DNA from: Loktanella sp. Alg231-35 | Lineage (GTDB): Bacteria; Pseudomonadota; Alphaproteobacteria; Rhodobacterales; Rhodobacteraceae | Length of the DNA stretch: 64,000 bases | Reading direction: 5' to 3' | Assembly: GCF_900143545.1 (NCBI RefSeq) | Contig: NZ_FREV01000001.1 | Coordinates: 310,001 to 374,000 of the forward strand | Shown: piece by piece, positions 9,902-18,945 of the stretch | How positions within the stretch are numbered: position 1 is the first letter of the stretch | Layout of the letters: every line of letters starts with the position of its first letter | The notes under the pieces: generated by a model | Seen by the model: only the letters and a program-made list of their open reading frames with translations | The model's database searches: none | What the model was told of the DNA's origin: nothing | Translations under genes and position numbers: made by a program

Positions 9902-9931
9902 CGCCCTTGCACTGAAAATGGTGCAAGGGCG
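9902..9931 (+). terminator. Hairpin after gltB
   Basis: An 11-base perfect inverted repeat (CGCCCTTGCAC with GTGCAAGGGCG) encloses an eight-base loop, beginning seven bases after the gltB stop. The following bases are only moderately T-rich, so it may be a weak terminator or an mRNA-stabilising stem between gltB and mtgA. Confidence 0.65.
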
Positions 9932-9978
9932 GCGCATCTTCTTGACCCTCGCGCCCTGCCCATGGCTTAAGTCATGTG

Positions 9979-10743
9979 ATGGCAGAGGCGACAAAACCCA
10001 AACAGCGCACGGCGAAAAGGCCGGCACCCAAGAAGAAACCTGCGAAGAAAAACCAAAAACTGGGCCCCATTGCACGGGCACGGCGGTTTGTGCGGCGGAT
10101 GGTCTTCTGGGGTATCGTGTCCGTATGCAGCTTTGCCCTGCTATGGACGCTGCTCTATTCTTTCATCAACCCGCCAACGACGCCCTACATGCGTGCAGAG
10201 GCCCATCGTTTGGTCAGCATCAAACAGGATTGGACAGCACTAGAGGATGTCGCTCCGGTGATGGCCCGCTCTGTTGTGGCTGCTGAAGATGCCAATTTCT
10301 GCCTGCATTGGGGCCTTGATGTGAATGCCATTCAGGCGGCTGTGGAACGTGGGCGCGGTGGGGCCTCTACGATCTCGCAGCAGGTCGTCAAGAATGTGTT
10401 TCTCTGGCACGGGCGTAGTTGGGCGCGCAAGGCGATAGAGGCGCTCTGGACACCCCTGACAGAGGCTGTTTGGTCCAAGCGTCGGATCGTTGAGATTTAT
10501 TTGAATGTGGCCGAGTTTGACGAAGGCGTCTTTGGCGTGCAGGCCGCAGCGCGGCACTATTTTGGCGTCGATGCCAGTGATCTTTCCGCGACGCAGGCCG
10601 CCCGTCTAGCAGCGATCCTGCCGTCGCCCAAGAACCGCTCTGCCAGTAATCCCAGCACCTTTACCCGCAATCGTGCGGCGCAAATCCGCAGCGGAGCCGC
10701 GACAATCGCGGCAGATGGGCGCGCGGATTGCTTTGAAGGCTGA
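9979..10743 (+). CDS. mtgA: Monofunctional peptidoglycan glycosyltransferase MtgA
   Basis: MtgA polymerises lipid II into glycan strands and is a GT51-family enzyme without a transpeptidase domain. After a Lys/Pro-rich cytoplasmic tail (residues 1-40) there is one transmembrane helix (about 42-63). The catalytic motif AAEDANFCLHWG holds the nucleophilic-site Glu103, and STISQQVVKNVF and the RRIVEIYLN block follow. The length of 254 aa is usual for the family. A GTG lies three bases before the chosen ATG. Confidence 0.93.
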   Translation: MAEATKPKQRTAKRPAPKKKPAKKNQKLGPIARARRFVRRMVFWGIVSVCSFALLWTLLYSFINPPTTPYMRAEAHRLVSIKQDWTALEDVAPVMARSVVAAEDANFCLHWGLDVNAIQAAVERGRGGASTISQQVVKNVFLWHGRSWARKAIEALWTPLTEAVWSKRRIVEIYLNVAEFDEGVFGVQAAARHYFGVDASDLSATQAARLAAILPSPKNRSASNPSTFTRNRAAQIRSGAATIAADGRADCFEG

Positions 10744-10805
10744 CGCCCCATTGATCCGCCCGGCCGCATGCGGCATTGATGGGCAACCCCAGAAAAGAGC
10801 GTCCG

Positions 10806-11471
10806 ATGAACACCCTGTACCATTATCCGTTATCCCCGTTTTGTCGCAAAGTCCGCCTGTGCCTGGCCGAAAAGAAGATAGAGGTCGGTCTGGTTGAGGA
10901 ACGCTACTGGGAGCAGGATCCGGATTTTCTGCGCCGTAACCCCGCCGGCAAGGTTCCGGTTCTCAAGATGGGCAGCCGGACAATGTCGGACAGTGCCGCG
11001 ATTTGCGAGTATCTGGATGAAACACATCCGACGCCGCCATTGCTTCCATCAGGTGCCGAAGGCCGCTATGAAGCGCGCCGTCTGGTCGGGTGGTTTGACG
11101 ACAAGTTCTATCATGAGGTCACGACCAAATTGACCGGCGAGCGGGTCTATCGCAAGGTCATGGGCACTGGGTATCCAGACAGCACCAATGTCAAAGCCGG
11201 TGCCAGGGCGATCAAGTATCATCTTGATTACATGGCGCGCCTGCTGGACGAGCGCCGCTGGCTGGCAGGCAATGATATGACGATGGCTGATTTTGCCGCT
11301 GCTGCGCAGTTATCCTGTCTGGATTATACCAGTGACGTGGATTGGAACCGACATGAGGTGCTTAAGGATTGGTATGCCAAGATCAAATCCCGCCCTGCGT
11401 TCCGGTCAATCTTGGCTGATGAGGTGCCCGGTTTTACGCCCGCTGCGCATTATGCTGATCTGGATTTTTAA
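10806..11471 (+). CDS. Glutathione S-transferase family protein
   Basis: A 221-residue cytosolic GST: an N-terminal thioredoxin-like domain with the SPFCRK active-site region and the NPAGKVPVL cis-proline loop, then SDSAAICEYLD for the glutathione gamma-glutamyl contact, followed by an all-helical C-terminal domain. The Cys in SPFC suggests an omega-, zeta- or beta-like thiol chemistry rather than a Tyr/Ser class. Its substrate cannot be read from the sequence. The ATG at 10806 places the thioredoxin fold at the N-terminus; an in-frame upstream start would add ten unlikely residues. Confidence 0.88.
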   Translation: MNTLYHYPLSPFCRKVRLCLAEKKIEVGLVEERYWEQDPDFLRRNPAGKVPVLKMGSRTMSDSAAICEYLDETHPTPPLLPSGAEGRYEARRLVGWFDDKFYHEVTTKLTGERVYRKVMGTGYPDSTNVKAGARAIKYHLDYMARLLDERRWLAGNDMTMADFAAAAQLSCLDYTSDVDWNRHEVLKDWYAKIKSRPAFRSILADEVPGFTPAAHYADLDF

Positions 11472-11527
11472 GGGGCTCTGCCCCCGTCGCTATGCGCCTC
11501 CCCTGAGGTATTTATGAACAAAAGAAG
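11472..11527 (+). repeat. Dispersed intergenic repeat, copy A (overlaps queG start)
   Basis: A short GC hairpin (GGGGC-TCT-GCCCC, 11472-11484) is followed by GCCTCC, a second small stem and the 19-base tail TATTTATGAACAAAAGAAG (11509-11527). Copy B at 18864-18929 has the same arrangement and an 18-of-19 match to the tail. In this copy the tail contains the queG start codon, and the GAGG of the small stem serves as its ribosome binding site. From memory, elements of this look are common after genes in Roseobacter genomes. Confidence 0.6.
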
Positions 11528-12557
11528 CCTCAAAGAGCGACTGACAACGTTTGCACATGAGGCGGGTTTCGCGTCTTTGGGTGTCTGCCGCCCGGATGCT
11601 CTGCCGGAGTTGCCAGAGCGTTTGCAAACCTTCGTCGATGCAGGCTTACACGGTCAGATGGCATGGATGGCAGAGCGGATGCACTGGCGTGCCGATCCTG
11701 CAGCGCTATGGCCTGAAGCAAGGTCAGTGATCATGTTGGCAGAACCCTATACGCCGGAGCATGATCCTTTGGCGGTCTTAGAGACGCCGGACCGCGCTGC
11801 GATCAGCGTTTATGCCCAGAACCGTGATTATCACGACGTGGTCAAAAAGCGGTTGAAGCGCGTGGGCCGGTGGTTGATCGAACAGGCTCCGGGGGCCGAG
11901 ATCAAGGTTTTTGTCGATACGGCCCCCGTGATGGAGAAACCTTTGGCGCAGGCTGCCGGTTTGGGATGGCAGGGCAAGCATACGAATTTGCTAAGCCGTG
12001 ATCTGGGGAATTGGTTTTTTCTTGGGGCGATTTTTACAACAGTGGAGTTTGAACCTGATAGGGCGGAGGTTAGTCACTGCGGGTCGTGTACCGCGTGTTT
12101 GGATATCTGCCCGACAGCCGCATTTCCTGCGCCCTATCAGTTGGACGCCCGACGTTGCATTTCATATCTGACGATTGAGCATAAAGGGCCGGTGGACGCC
12201 GAACTGCGCCCCCTGATGGGCAATCGCATCTATGGCTGCGATGATTGTCTGGCGATTTGTCCATGGAACAAGTTCGCCCATGAGGGCCGCGATACCAAAC
12301 TCTCGGCGCGGGATGATTTGATTGCCCCCCCTTTGGCCGAACTGGCTGTATTGGATGATGCGGCGTTTCGCGTGTTATTCTCGGGTTCTCCGGTCAAGCG
12401 GATTGGCCGTGATCGGTTTGTTCGCAATGTTGCTTATGCGATTGGCAATTCGCATGATCCCGCCCTGCTCCCCGCCGTTTCACCTTTGGTTGATGATCCC
12501 GATCCGGCGGTGGCCGATGCCGCGCGCTGGGCTATCTTGCAGCTTAAGGAGGACTGA
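11514..12557 (+). CDS. queG: Epoxyqueuosine reductase QueG
   Basis: QueG reduces epoxyqueuosine to queuosine at position 34 of tRNAs using cobalamin and two [4Fe-4S] clusters. The ferredoxin-type cluster motifs are at C189, C192, C195, C199 and at C242, C245, C249 with CPWN following. The C-terminus ends in a HEAT-like segment ([16 protein letters not shown]). The length of 347 aa is normal. The first codons (MNKRS) lie inside a dispersed repeat, so the start seems to have been recruited from it; GAGG five bases upstream fits as a ribosome binding site, and no other in-frame Met occurs near. Confidence 0.95.
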   Translation: MNKRSLKERLTTFAHEAGFASLGVCRPDALPELPERLQTFVDAGLHGQMAWMAERMHWRADPAALWPEARSVIMLAEPYTPEHDPLAVLETPDRAAISVYAQNRDYHDVVKKRLKRVGRWLIEQAPGAEIKVFVDTAPVMEKPLAQAAGLGWQGKHTNLLSRDLGNWFFLGAIFTTVEFEPDRAEVSHCGSCTACLDICPTAAFPAPYQLDARRCISYLTIEHKGPVDAELRPLMGNRIYGCDDCLAICPWNKFAHEGRDTKLSARDDLIAPPLAELAVLDDAAFRVLFSGSPVKRIGRDRFVRNVAYAIGNSHDPALLPAVSPLVDDPDPAVADAARWAILQLKED

Positions 12558-12559
12558 CC

Positions 12560-13711
12560 ATGATCCGAGTTCTTGCTTTGATGATGTTACCTGCGAGCGC
12601 TATGGCACAAGTGGCCCAAGGCCCCGCCAACGCTGATTTTCAACCCGCGTTTGAGAACCAGACCCGCGCGCCTGCACTACCCGAGACCCGTGTTGAGGTC
12701 ACGATTTTTGCGCAGGGTCTGGATAGCCCATGGGGCATTGCGCCACTGGGTTCTGGTCAATTTCTGGTCACGGAACGCAGCGGGACGCTGCGCCTGATCA
12801 ACAAAGATGGCAGTATCAGCGCCCCGTTGACCGGTCTGCCAGAGGTTGCTGCAGAGGGTCAGGGCGGGTTGTTGGATGTCGCAGTCTCGCCGGATTTCGC
12901 CAATGATCGCACGATTTTCTGGACCTATGCCAAAGCTGTACGCCCCGGTTTTGTGACTGCCGCCGCACGTGCAACGCTGGAGCGTGACGGCAGTTTGCGC
13001 AATGCCATGGATATCTTTGTGCAGGATTGGCCTATTCGCAATGGGCGTCATTTTGGTAGCCGCATCATTCCGATGGCGGATGGCACGGTCTGGATTACTA
13101 CCGGTGATCGTGGTGCAGGTGATCGCGGCACTTTGGTGCAGGATGTCACTACGACCCATGGCAAGGTGATCCGGCTAAATGCGGATGGGTCCGTGCCGCG
13201 CGACAATCCCTTTGTCGGCAGCAGTGGCAACACTCAGATCTGGTCCTTGGGTCATCGCAACATGCAAGGTGCCGCGATCGGGCCGGATGGCGCACTGTGG
13301 ACCATCGAACACGGGCCGCGTGGTGGGGATGAATTGAACCGACCAGAGGCGGGCCTGAATTATGGCTGGCCGGTGGTTAGTTATGGCATTGACTATAGCG
13401 GCGCGGATGTTGGCGGGGGTAAATCCAGCAGCGCGGAATACGAAGAGCCGGTTTATTATTGGGACCCCGTCATCGCACCCGGTGGGATGATGTTTTATGA
13501 TGGTCCTTACCGTGACTGGCAGGGTGATCTACTGATCGGATCGCTGAACCCCGGCGCGCTGGTCCGGCTCAAGCTAGAAGGCGGACGCGTTGTAGGTGAA
13601 GAACGCCTGCTCACGGATGCCGGGCGCATCCGCGACGTTGAAGTGCTAGACGACGGATCGGTTTTGGTGCTGCGTGATGCCGGTGACGTGCTGCGGGTGA
13701 CACCGCGCTAG
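12560..13711 (+). CDS. Periplasmic PQQ-dependent aldose sugar dehydrogenase
   Basis: The 383-residue protein has a signal peptide (to about MAQ17) and a six-bladed beta-propeller of the glucose/sorbosone dehydrogenase family, as in E. coli YliI (Asd). Landmarks are GLDSPWGIAPL, an FLVTERSGTLR blade, GRHFGSRI with the catalytic-type His, SLGHRNMQGA, EHGPRGGDELN and NYGWPVVSYG. The enzyme probably oxidises aldoses in the periplasm with bound PQQ; the true substrate is unknown. It follows queG by two bases with a strong AAGGAGG site, so the two genes are one transcript. Confidence 0.88.
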   Translation: MIRVLALMMLPASAMAQVAQGPANADFQPAFENQTRAPALPETRVEVTIFAQGLDSPWGIAPLGSGQFLVTERSGTLRLINKDGSISAPLTGLPEVAAEGQGGLLDVAVSPDFANDRTIFWTYAKAVRPGFVTAAARATLERDGSLRNAMDIFVQDWPIRNGRHFGSRIIPMADGTVWITTGDRGAGDRGTLVQDVTTTHGKVIRLNADGSVPRDNPFVGSSGNTQIWSLGHRNMQGAAIGPDGALWTIEHGPRGGDELNRPEAGLNYGWPVVSYGIDYSGADVGGGKSSSAEYEEPVYYWDPVIAPGGMMFYDGPYRDWQGDLLIGSLNPGALVRLKLEGGRVVGEERLLTDAGRIRDVEVLDDGSVLVLRDAGDVLRVTPR

Positions 13712-13720
13712 GATAAGGAC

Positions 13721-14749
13721 TTATGCGCGCGCCAGCCTGCGTGCTGCTGCGAAAGACACAAGGCGGCGCGATTTTTCGTCCCAAAGATCAAGGCTCGCGC
13801 ATTTGAGGCTTTGCGCGATGGTCATGCGGCTCACCTCAACCAGTTCATTGTGGTCGCGTAACACCTCGGTCAGCCGATAGAATGGGATGCGGCTGTAAAG
13901 ATGATGCACGTGGTGGATACCAATGTTGGCGGTGAACCAGCGCAGGATCGGCGGCAGATCGTAATGAGAGCTGCCGTGCAGCGCTGCTTCGTGCAATTGC
14001 CAGTCTTCGGCCTGATCCCAATGCGTCGTTTCAAACTGGTGCTGGACGTAAAACAGCCAGACGCCGATGGAGGCCGCGATCAGCGTCGTGGGCAGGAACA
14101 CCAGAAACAGTGCCTGAAAGCCGCCAAAGTAAACAATGGTACCAAGGATCGTGAGGATGGCTGCATTCGTGCCCATCGCGCTGATCCAGTATTTCTTGCC
14201 CTGATCCATCAGGCCAAGTGGCAGACGGTTTTGCAGGAAGAACAGATAGGTCGGCCCTAGACCAAACATCACCAGCGGGTGCCGGTACGCCCGGTACAGC
14301 AGGCGCCCAAAGGCGGTGCGCTGGTGGTATTCTTCGACTGTGAGCGTCATCACATCGCCGATGCCGCGCTGATCAAGGTCGCCTGCGTGGCTGTGGTGGA
14401 TGGAATGGCTGCGCCGCCAGACATCGTAAGGCGTCAGGGTCACGACGCCGAGGGCGCGCCCAATCCAATCACTGACGTTGCGGTTGTTGAAGAACGATCC
14501 ATGCCCACAATCATGCTGGATACAAAAGAGCCGCAGTAGGAAAAGACCATTGGCCGCCGAAATCACAAAGGCCGCAATATAGCTATATTGCGCGACCCAA
14601 CAGGCCAACACCCAGAGCACCACGAAGGGGATCAGGCTGATCGCCAGTTCGAAGCTGCTGCGTAGGCTGCTTGGGTTGCGGTATTTGGCGAGGATCAAAA
14701 CCCAGTCACGCGGGGTCATGTTCTGGGTGGTCTGCTCGTGCTTTGTCAT
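13721..14749 (-). CDS. Fatty acid desaturase (membrane di-iron)
   Basis: A 342-residue integral membrane desaturase. The three His boxes that bind the di-iron centre are present: HDCGH at 79-83, HSIHHSH at 115-121, and HHVHH near residue 275. Hydrophobic helices flank the first two boxes. It resembles the acyl-lipid omega/delta-12-like desaturases of marine alphaproteobacteria, but positional specificity cannot be read. AAGAAG upstream of the ATG supports the start. It is convergent with the sugar dehydrogenase and divergent from the DMT exporter. Confidence 0.9.
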   Translation of the reverse strand: MTKHEQTTQNMTPRDWVLILAKYRNPSSLRSSFELAISLIPFVVLWVLACWVAQYSYIAAFVISAANGLFLLRLFCIQHDCGHGSFFNNRNVSDWIGRALGVVTLTPYDVWRRSHSIHHSHAGDLDQRGIGDVMTLTVEEYHQRTAFGRLLYRAYRHPLVMFGLGPTYLFFLQNRLPLGLMDQGKKYWISAMGTNAAILTILGTIVYFGGFQALFLVFLPTTLIAASIGVWLFYVQHQFETTHWDQAEDWQLHEAALHGSSHYDLPPILRWFTANIGIHHVHHLYSRIPFYRLTEVLRDHNELVEVSRMTIAQSLKCASLDLWDEKSRRLVSFAAARRLARA

Positions 14750-14864
14750 ATGTCACTTCTTAAGTGGTGTTGATTGCGGATAACCTAACGGGACCATTAA
14801 GCAAGCGAAAATGGCTTCAATGTGGTGTGCCTGCGTCCTAATGTAGCCCTCAAAGGGGACCGTT

Positions 14865-15785
14865 ATGCAGCCACTTCGGGGCATCGTTTTCAAGATTATG
14901 TCGGTTTGCATGTTCATGGGGATGGCCAGCCTCGTTAAGGCGGCCTCTGCTGACGTGCCGCCGGGGCAGGCGGTTTTCTTTCGCTCGTTCTTTGCGTTTC
15001 CGATTATTCTGGGCTGGTTGGCGATCCGTCATGAGTTGCGCGATGGCTGGAAGACCAGCAATCCGATGGGCCATTTCTGGCGCGGGCTGGTAGGCACGTC
15101 AGCCATGGGGTTGGGCTTTACCGGTCTGGGCCTATTGCCGCTGCCCGAGGTCACGGCGATTGGTTATGCCGCGCCGTTGCTAGTTGTGATTTTTGCGGCG
15201 ATGTTTCTGAGCGAAAATGTCCGCGCATTTCGTCTTTCGGCTGTTGGCTTGGGCATGATCGGGGTTTTGATCGTGCTGTCGCCGCGCTTGTCTGTGGGGG
15301 CATCGCTGAATGTATCCGAAACATTGGGCGCGATTGTTGTGCTGATGGGGGCGGTCATGGCCGCCTTGGCGCAGGTCTTCGTACGTAAGTTGGTTGCCAC
15401 GGAAAGCACGGCGGCGATTGTGTTTTGGTTCACTATCACCTCGTCTTTCCTTGCACTGTTCACACTACCTTGGGGGTGGGTCGTGCCGGGTTGGCAGGTG
15501 GCATTGATGCTGATCATGGCAGGCTTGTTAGGTGGGGTCGGGCAGATATTGCTGACCTCCAGCTATCGCTATGCCGACGCGTCATTGGTGGCCCCGTTTG
15601 ATTACACCTCGATGATTTTGGCGCTGGCGATCGGATACTTCATCTTTGAAGAGGTGCCCACAGGAACCATGCTAATCGGCGCAGGCATCGTGATCTTTGC
15701 GGGTGTTCTGATCATATGGCGCGAACGGATGCTGGGCCTGCAACGGGCGCAGCAACGCAAGGCGACGGGCAATATCGGCAGTTAA
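14865..15785 (+). CDS. DMT-superfamily (EamA) transporter
   Basis: A 306-residue inner-membrane protein with about ten predicted helices in two EamA halves. The first half carries FFRSFFAFPIIL and LPLPEVTAIGYAAPLLVV; the second carries SYRYADASLVAPFDYTSMILALAIGY. Members export metabolites or amino acids; substrate unknown. The ribosome binding site AAAGGGGAC precedes the ATG. Its stop codon shares four bases (TTAA) with the convergent downstream gene. Confidence 0.9.
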   Translation: MQPLRGIVFKIMSVCMFMGMASLVKAASADVPPGQAVFFRSFFAFPIILGWLAIRHELRDGWKTSNPMGHFWRGLVGTSAMGLGFTGLGLLPLPEVTAIGYAAPLLVVIFAAMFLSENVRAFRLSAVGLGMIGVLIVLSPRLSVGASLNVSETLGAIVVLMGAVMAALAQVFVRKLVATESTAAIVFWFTITSSFLALFTLPWGWVVPGWQVALMLIMAGLLGGVGQILLTSSYRYADASLVAPFDYTSMILALAIGYFIFEEVPTGTMLIGAGIVIFAGVLIIWRERMLGLQRAQQRKATGNIGS

Positions 15786-16405
15786 GCGCTGCGGGCGACG
15801 ATACGCAGCAGGGATTTGACCTGTGCCGCTGTCCGCTTAAGGCCAGGTGGTTCGTTACGCACGCGCAGACCCATCTCCGCATAAAGCGGCCAGAGATGTG
15901 CTGCGTGATCCGGTGACAGATAGGATGGCAGGCGCAGGTTCACACCGCCTTTGGGATCCACAAAACGGCGTGGGATCTGAAATGGCATCGTGCCAGCGGG
16001 ATATTCGCGCACCAGACGATCAACCTTGGCTATGGCCACCAAAGGCGCGTCGATGGCTTCGACCCTGAACCGCTGCGTGCGGTAAGAGCCTGTTTCCCAA
16101 TTCAAAAGGACCTGTGCGAAGATATCGTTCACACCCGGACGTGGTGGAAGCTGTGTCGGCTCTTCTAGGAAACTGGCCGGATCGCTGCGATAAAAGGCGT
16201 GAAACGCAACCGAGAAATCGCATTCGATCTGTGCCAGCATCCAATGAACCAGCCCGTTATGTTCCGGCCCGTTGGTGCGGCGGATCGTATCCAGCCAGAG
16301 CTCTTGAGGAGAGGACTTGAGCAAGCGTCGCAACTGCTGATCAGCCTCGGACAACGCTGGCTTACAGTGGGTTAAGGTGAACTGATTTCTGTGGGGAGCG
16401 TGCAT
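15782..16405 (-). CDS. Hypothetical protein
   Basis: I do not recognise a family. The 207-residue product from the ATG at 16405 has no signal peptide or membrane segment and looks soluble, with a mixed charged N-terminal half (ADQQLRRLLKSSPQELWLD) and a proline/arginine-rich C-terminal half ending in LKSLLRIVARSA-like sequence. The longer reading from 16456 would add a Cys/Phe-rich stretch unlikely to be translated. It overlaps the DMT gene only at the stop codons. Coding looks real from codon usage and the lack of a better frame. Confidence 0.6.
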   Translation of the reverse strand: MHAPHRNQFTLTHCKPALSEADQQLRRLLKSSPQELWLDTIRRTNGPEHNGLVHWMLAQIECDFSVAFHAFYRSDPASFLEEPTQLPPRPGVNDIFAQVLLNWETGSYRTQRFRVEAIDAPLVAIAKVDRLVREYPAGTMPFQIPRRFVDPKGGVNLRLPSYLSPDHAAHLWPLYAEMGLRVRNEPPGLKRTAAQVKSLLRIVARSA

Positions 16406-16634
16406 AAAAAACACCAAACTTGTTACAAGGAACAAGACATCGCAACAATTAGACAAAGTTGGAGCGAAAAGGTGTCATTTTTGCGGCGCTGTACGCTTTG
16501 GTGACGCAATGCACCACATCATCTATGATTGTCTCGCGTATTGGATGCTACTTTGCCGGAAGATATCAGCTTAAAGATGTATTGCAAGGCGAGGATGCGG
16601 ATGCATCCCCCCTCAACATATCCTGTTTTGCGCT

Positions 16635-17504
16635 CTAGGCCCGCACGAGCTTTTCGTAATCCGCAGAAATTTCGCGGGTAATCGCCCCGACTTCGAAGTT
16701 GTAGTCGCCGATCTGGCCCACGGGGGTCACCTCTGCCGCTGTCCCGGTTAGCCAGCATTGTTCGAACCCTTCGAGTTCGTCAGGCATGATGACCCGTTCG
16801 TTCACCCTGATCCCTTTGTCGCGCAGCATGCCGATTACCGTCTGGCGTGTGATCCCATTCAGGAATGCGTCTGCAGCCGGAGTATGCACCTCGCCATCCT
16901 TGACAAAAAAGATGTTGGCGCCTGTCGCCTCGGCCACATAGCCGCGATAGTCGAACATCATCGCGTCGGAACATCCTTTGGCCTCGGCGGCGTGCTTGGA
17001 CATGGTGGCGATCATGTAAAGACCTGCCGCCTTGGCCTGTGATGGGGCCGTTTCAGGGCTGGGCCGCTTCCATTTCGCGATATCGAGCTTGGCACCCTTC
17101 ATCTTGGCATCACCATAGTAGTTGCCCCATTCCCAAACGGCGACGGCCATATGGACGGGGTTGCGCGCAGAGGCGACACCCATGTCTTCGCCAGCCCCGC
17201 GCCAGGCAACAGCGCGCACATAGGCGTCGGTCAGGCCATTGGCATCAAGCGCGGCTTGCTTGGCGGCCTCAATTTCGTCGACAGTGTAGGGCAGGTCAAA
17301 GTCGATCAGCTTGCCCGACTTGATCAGCCGTTCAGAGTGTTCGCGGGATTTGAAGATCTTGCCAGCATAGCACCGCTCACCCTCAAACACGGAAGAGGCA
17401 TAGTGCATGGCGTGGGTCAGAATGTGGACTTTGGCGTCGCGCCAATCGACCAACTGGCCGCCCATCCAGATTTTACCGTCTCTATCGTCATATGCGCCAG
17501 CCAT
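16635..17504 (-). CDS. ilvE: Branched-chain amino acid aminotransferase
   Basis: IlvE is a PLP enzyme (fold type IV) that makes valine, leucine and isoleucine from their 2-oxo acids with glutamate. The protein has 289 aa. The catalytic Lys is in the SQAKAAGLYMIAT segment, and the EATGANIFFVKDG and GITRQTVIGM blocks bind cofactor phosphate. ACGGAGA upstream of the ATG gives a good ribosome binding site. The gene is divergent from petP with about 145 bases between them. Confidence 0.95.
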   Translation of the reverse strand: MAGAYDDRDGKIWMGGQLVDWRDAKVHILTHAMHYASSVFEGERCYAGKIFKSREHSERLIKSGKLIDFDLPYTVDEIEAAKQAALDANGLTDAYVRAVAWRGAGEDMGVASARNPVHMAVAVWEWGNYYGDAKMKGAKLDIAKWKRPSPETAPSQAKAAGLYMIATMSKHAAEAKGCSDAMMFDYRGYVAEATGANIFFVKDGEVHTPAADAFLNGITRQTVIGMLRDKGIRVNERVIMPDELEGFEQCWLTGTAAEVTPVGQIGDYNFEVGAITREISADYEKLVRA

Positions 17505-17541
17505 TGCAGTCTCCGTGATTTTGCAATTGTTACGTATGTAG

Positions 17542-17554
17542 GTCCGTTTCGGAC
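17542..17554. promoter_or_regulatory. Inverted repeat in the ilvE/petP divergent region
   Basis: GTCCG-TTT-CGGAC is a perfect short palindrome with partial extension on both sides (GTATGTAG before, ATAATATTAC after). It lies 38 bases before ilvE and about 95 before petP. MarR-family regulators often bind such sites in their own divergent promoter, so it is a candidate PetP operator; the alternative is a chance palindrome. Confidence 0.3.
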
Positions 17555-17649
17555 ATAATATTACGCAATTTCTGTGTTTCGCTAGCAGTTGATTCTTGGA
17601 ATGTCAACAAAGCTGACGTATTGTCGGGGAAAGCCAAGGGAGGCTGCAA

Positions 17650-18156
17650 ATGAGTGACGGGTTGCCACCGCAGATGGGGCAGAGCCTGCTGTTCCTGACC
17701 GATGAACAGCTGCGCAAAGGGATCGAGGCGATGTTTTTCGCCTATCGCGGCTTTACGGCTGACCCTGACCGTATCCTCGCCGAACAATCTTATGGCCGTG
17801 CCCATCACCGGGCGATCCACTTTATCCACCGCAATCCAGGCACTACTGTCAACAACCTATTGTCCATTCTTGGCGTGACAAAACAATCGCTCAATCGTGT
17901 GTTGCGCACATTGATCGAAGACGGTTTGGTGTCCAGCACAGTGGGGCAGCGCGACAAGCGCGAGCGTCATTTGCATTTGACAACCGATGGGTCGGCATTG
18001 GAACGTGCCCTATCAGATGCCCAACGCGACCGGATGCGCGCCGCCTATCGCGCCGCTGGCCCAGAGGCTGTTGTCGGGTTTCGGCAAGTACTTGAGGCGA
18101 TGATGGATGAAGACAGCCGCCACCATTATGAGGCGATGAAGGACAGACCAGAATGA
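17650..18156 (+). CDS. petP: MarR-family regulator PetP
   Basis: A 168-residue winged-helix protein of the MarR family: the wHTH spans roughly residues 50-120, with TVNNLLSILGVTKQSLNRVLRTLIEDGLV as recognition region and RDKRERHLHLT as wing. It is followed, with an ATGA overlap, by an OmpR-type response regulator. That pairing matches petP-petR of Rhodobacter capsulatus, where PetR is needed for cytochrome bc1 expression and growth. AAGGGAGG precedes the ATG. The symbol rests on the pairing and on family membership; no histidine kinase or bc1 operon is in the window. Confidence 0.8.
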   Translation: MSDGLPPQMGQSLLFLTDEQLRKGIEAMFFAYRGFTADPDRILAEQSYGRAHHRAIHFIHRNPGTTVNNLLSILGVTKQSLNRVLRTLIEDGLVSSTVGQRDKRERHLHLTTDGSALERALSDAQRDRMRAAYRAAGPEAVVGFRQVLEAMMDEDSRHHYEAMKDRPE

Positions 18157-18854
18157 GTACAGACGACGCACACCTGCTGATTGTTGATGATGACGAGCGT
18201 ATTCGCGGGTTGTTGCAGAAGTTTCTGATGCGCTCTGGGTTTTTGGTCAGCGGGGCGCGGGATGCTGCCCATGCCCGGCGTATCCTGTCCGGGCTTGAAT
18301 TTGACCTGATCGTGCTGGATGTGATGATGCCGGGTGAAGACGGGATTTCGCTTTGCCGTGATTTGCGCCAGACCATCACAACCCCGATTCTGTTGTTGAC
18401 CGCCAAGGGCGACACCGGCGACCGGATTACCGGGCTTGAGGCGGGGGCGGATGATTATCTGGCCAAGCCCTTTGAGCCGAAGGAACTGCTGCTGCGCATC
18501 AACGCTATCCTGCGTCGTGTCCCCGCTGCCGAACCCGCCGTTGTTATGCCCAAGGTGCTGAACCTTGGTCCGGTCCGCTATGACATTGAGCGTGGAGAGA
18601 TGTGGCAAGGTGACAAACTGGTCCGATTGACTGCGACCGAAAGCCAGTTGATGCGCATTTTCTCGGGCTGCCCCGGAGAGGCGGTCACCCGCACCCGGTT
18701 GGTTGAAGAGCTCAGCCGCTCTGGCGGGCAAACCCAGGAACGTGCGGTGGATGTGCAAATTACCCGGTTGCGTCGCAAGATTGAGGTTGATCCCAAGCAG
18801 CCGCGCTATCTGCAGACTGTTCGGGGCGCGGGTTACATGCTTGCGCCTGAGTGA
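18153..18854 (+). CDS. petR: OmpR-family response regulator PetR
   Basis: A 233-residue regulator. The receiver domain has acidic D12-D13, phospho-acceptor D56 (LIVLDVMMPGEDG), T84 and K105 (AKPF); the C-terminal OmpR winged helix ends in the usual VRGAGYML. It is translationally coupled to petP (ATGA). In Rhodobacter capsulatus petR is required for photosynthetic and respiratory growth. No sensor kinase gene is nearby, so the phosphodonor is unknown. Confidence 0.85.
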   Translation: MSTDDAHLLIVDDDERIRGLLQKFLMRSGFLVSGARDAAHARRILSGLEFDLIVLDVMMPGEDGISLCRDLRQTITTPILLLTAKGDTGDRITGLEAGADDYLAKPFEPKELLLRINAILRRVPAAEPAVVMPKVLNLGPVRYDIERGEMWQGDKLVRLTATESQLMRIFSGCPGEAVTRTRLVEELSRSGGQTQERAVDVQITRLRRKIEVDPKQPRYLQTVRGAGYMLAPE

Positions 18855-18863
18855 TCAGAAGGG

Positions 18864-18929
18864 CCGTGCTGCGCACGGATTCCATTTTATTGGTTTGCCT
18901 CCGGCGGAGATATTTTTGAACAAAAGAAG
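18864..18929 (+). repeat. Dispersed intergenic repeat, copy B (petR 3' end)
   Basis: CCGTGC-TGC-GCACGG (18864-18878) forms a six-base stem followed by a T-rich stretch, then GCCTCC, a CTCCG/CGGAG mini-stem and TATTTTTGAACAAAAGAAG. The order of parts matches copy A at 11472-11527. Placed ten bases after petR, it probably acts as a transcription terminator. Confidence 0.6.
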
Positions 18930-18945
18930 GTCATAGGTTTGACCT

